Below, in pieces: positions 61,777-64,000 of a stretch of DNA of 64,000 nucleotides. How positions within the stretch are numbered: position 1 is the stretch's first letter; each line of letters opens with the position of its first letter. Under the pieces are notes generated by a model. The model ran no database searches, was not told the DNA's origin, and was given only the letters and a program-made list of their open reading frames with translations. The DNA is from Chionoecetes opilio (taxonomy: Eukaryota; Arthropoda; Malacostraca; Decapoda; Majidae): positions 417,503 to 481,502 of the forward strand of contig JACEEZ010019117.1 of NCBI GenBank assembly GCA_016584305.1, in the 5' to 3' direction. A program made the position numbers and the translations under genes.

Positions 61777-62208
61777 GCTATACGAGATGAGGGCGCGAGG
61801 CATGAACAGAAAGAGTTTACAGAGTTGTTGACGTTTTACAGACATGAAAAAGAAAATTACAAATATAACTATGAATATTAATGCGGATTTGCCTTACAAG
61901 CAGGCTGACACAGAACACAAAGATGTAACTTGTAAGTTTCGAATATAAACAAAATGAATGCAAAACACAACTATTAATGTGACGTGCTTAGTAACTACAC
62001 CCCTCCCGAGGGACGCAACTGGAAAAAAATACAAACAAAACATTGGTCACTTTAAACGCTATTTACTACAGTCAGTGAGGCTCTGTCTTCACTTTCATAC
62101 ACTCATTCCGTGTCTCACTTTTTTTTAGTTCATATTATCATATTTATATTTATTCTATTATTACATCTTTTATTCATTTTTAAGATTCAATGTTATTATT
62201 TTTACATT
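60641..62208. other. No gene recognised; (GA)n at 61710-61771
   Basis: A pure GA tract of 62 bases lies at 61710-61771. Sequence around 61400-61600 contains ATCCAGATCCGGAT twice, 160-170 bases apart. No coding exon was seen. Confidence 0.45.
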
Positions 62209-64000
62209 AGTCAGGGCCCTTAGAGATATTTTTGGGCCGTTTGGTTCAAATTCTTCCAAAAGCACCAAATTTGCCCATGTTGCCCATGCCATGCTCTTTC
62301 GATTTCTGACGGGCAAAATGGCCGCCACCCAGATTAGAGGAAAATCAGTTAAATATGTCTGTAAACCATGTATGATACCACATTTCAGGGGTTTTCGAGG
62401 TCGAGGAAACCATTTATGATGTTATTTTGATGATTTGAGGTCAAGGTCAACCCCTCAAGTTCATCTTAAAGGTCATTTTCGGGTCAAACATGTCGGTTTT
62501 TTAGTTTTCTATTTTCTAAGTTTCAGTCATATGCAGTTCATCAGTCTAATTACAAATGTACGGATTTTAATTTTATGAACTCTATGCCATATCCTTGTGT
62601 TTGATTTTTGAGTTTTTCTTTTGTTTCAGATAATGCCGTGTCTGTGAGTGTCGACATTCCGAGATGCAACAGGGGTGCCTGATGCCATGCGGACCTGACG
62701 TCTACTAGTGTGAACTCTGTCTTCTACCGAAAATATTAATTGGGAACTCATTTGTCTTTGTCAATTGGACAAACCTCATGAAGCCTTGCAAGCTCCTAAA
62801 GAGGAGGGACTTGAATCTCTTGAGAGAGATCTGAAAGACTTTAATGCCTTTAGTGCCGATACTCCTCCTGGTATCAATATCACAATTAGTCAGCTGAATG
62901 ATGGCTCAGGTATTGCAGAATCTCTGAAATCATATAAGGCTAGGTATCACAAAACCTGTAAGAGCTATTGTAGTAGTTCTCGGGTAAAACAGGCGAGAGA
63001 TAAACTTCAGAAAGAAACCGGTCCTTAGAATAGTCCAAAAAAACTCAGGTCATCCAGCCAATTATATCATTTGAACAATGCCATGAGCTGTGTGATATGT
63101 GAGGGTGAGGAGGTTAACCTCCATAAGGTAGTCACTGATGTTAACCTCCACAAGATAGTCACCGATGTTGTAGATGCCAACCTCAAGCGTTGGGCAAAGA
63201 CCAACGAAAACTTTAAATTACTTTGTAGACTGTTTGCTGTAGCGGCTGATGCACATGCAGGTGACACCTATTACCACCATCAGTGTTATGTCCCTTTGTG
63301 AGACTCTGCTCGCGCTGCCGAGTGACGAGAATCGGTGGGTCCCGTACCTCCACCCTTTGAACCCATCATCTGTGCTCAAATCGTAATTAACACTCAAATT
63401 TCGCTTATCACCTAAAACTGAAACAACCACCATCACCATCTAAACTTCCACCACCACCACAGTTGCCATGTTCATTTTATTAGTATTTTTTATCACTACA
63501 TTCTTATTTACTCCCTTTCTTCTTTTGATTTTTTTCTCTCGTATATCTCACCATAGTCAGGGAGGGCCCTTAGCGATGATCGAAAATGCAGACACCACCT
63601 CATTTAAGCTCTCAGAGCTAGGCGAGATGTATCAAAACCTTATGAGTGAATAAGGTCGCCCATGCCGAGATAAAAAAGAGCCACACTCAACTCGATTCAA
63701 AGAGCACCTTCTTGACCTCTTACCTCAATGTGGTGAGTTTTCAAGAAGGAATGAAGGCAGAAAGGATGTTTATATATCGTACAAAGTCAAGGTTGCTGAT
63801 AAGGTGGCAAAGACGTATAGGTCTCAAATTGAGGTAATTGACTTTGAGCGATATATAAACGGACATGTTCGACCAGAAAATTACCTTTCAGATGACCTTG
63901 AGGAGTTGCCCTTGACCTCAAATCATCAAAATAACATCAGAAATGGATTATCGACTTCGAAAACCCCTAAAAAGTGGTATCATACATGGTTTACAGACAT
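62209..64000 (+). mobile_element. Second TIR element of the same type, right end beyond window
   Basis: The left end AGTCAGGGCCCTTAGAGATA aligns with the 57073 element's AGTCCGGCAGCTTAGTGAAA, and both have AAAAGCACCAAATTT further in. Sequence at about 62353-62480 (ATGTCTGTAAACCATGTATG...) recurs inverted at 63875-64000, so the right arm begins inside the window and the end lies beyond it. An internal TAGTCAGGGAGGGCCCTTAG at 63554 resembles a third terminus. The element carries the N-terminal part of the protein family. Confidence 0.75.
62745..63880 (+). pseudogene. Transposon protein, N-terminal part of the HEEADTR/CXC family
   Basis: Plus-strand pieces in order: WELICLCQLDKPHEALQAPK, then ISQLNDGSGIAESLKSYKAR and YHKTCKSYC; then CVICEGE, LHKVVTDV, LKRWAKTNENFKLLCRLFA and GDTYYHHQCYVPL; then ENADTTSFKLSELGEMYQNL; then HSTRFKEHLLDLLPQC and EGRKDVYISYKVKVADKVAK. 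These match the zinc-binding CxxCQ...YH..C modules and following region of the same large protein family whose C-terminus lies at 57342-59534. Stops and frameshifts separate the pieces. Codons past about 63880 belong to the inverted arm, so the catalytic half was lost by internal deletion. Confidence 0.8.

Overview
The window looks like genomic DNA from a decapod crustacean, most likely a crab. This is inferred from three things: the retrotransposon families present, the very dense (GA)n, (CA)n and (TA)n microsatellites with TTAGG-like fragments, and two host genes with short exons and repeat-filled introns. No bacterial operon structure, rRNA array or CRISPR is visible. Most long open frames are transposon remnants or simple repeats.

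Two host genes can be supported, both on the minus strand. The first is FIS1 (mitochondrial fission 1). Four coding exons lie between 15041 and 3942, all splice phases agree, and the first coding exon was not found. The second is a ninjurin-family gene. Its first coding exon is at 53775-53653 and its second at 41315-41136. Three different terminal exons follow, at 40740-40540, 40102-39911 and 39306-39094. Each starts in phase 0 after an AG acceptor, encodes a different second transmembrane segment and has its own stop codon, so they look like mutually exclusive 3' ends.

The rest is a nest of mobile DNA. FIS1 intron 4 (4031-12178) holds a CR1/Jockey-like retrotransposon split by a 2.34 kb TIR element (4907-7247) that carries a decayed array of about 15 C2H2 zinc fingers. 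It also holds a 2.8 kb element with inverted arms of about 0.45 kb (9228-12040), which contains a Tigger-like element, which in turn contains a retrotransposon RNase H fragment. From 16.5 to 32 kb there is a series of TA-flanked Tigger/pogo-like elements and other TIR elements, with CR1-like reverse transcriptase relics inside or beside them. Two 5'-truncated RTE-like copies (948-1695 and 32721-33693) have intact target-site duplications. A 284 bp hAT-type MITE (36263-36546) has a perfect 8 bp duplication.

The large ninjurin intron (41316-53652) holds three copies of a TA-flanked AGGGTA-rich MITE, a 31-copy array of a 40 bp satellite, and several minisatellites.

The most interesting mobile system is at 57-64 kb. 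A 3.0 kb TIR element (57073-60097), inserted in a SINE-like repeat, carries the C-terminal two thirds of a large protein. It has an XPG/PIN-like HEEADTR...DTDVLVIL core and a cysteine-rich CXC tail. A second element (62209 to beyond the window end) carries the N-terminal part of the same protein family. Its left terminus resembles that of the first element. The two together outline an Academ-like or undescribed DNA transposon family, here decayed.
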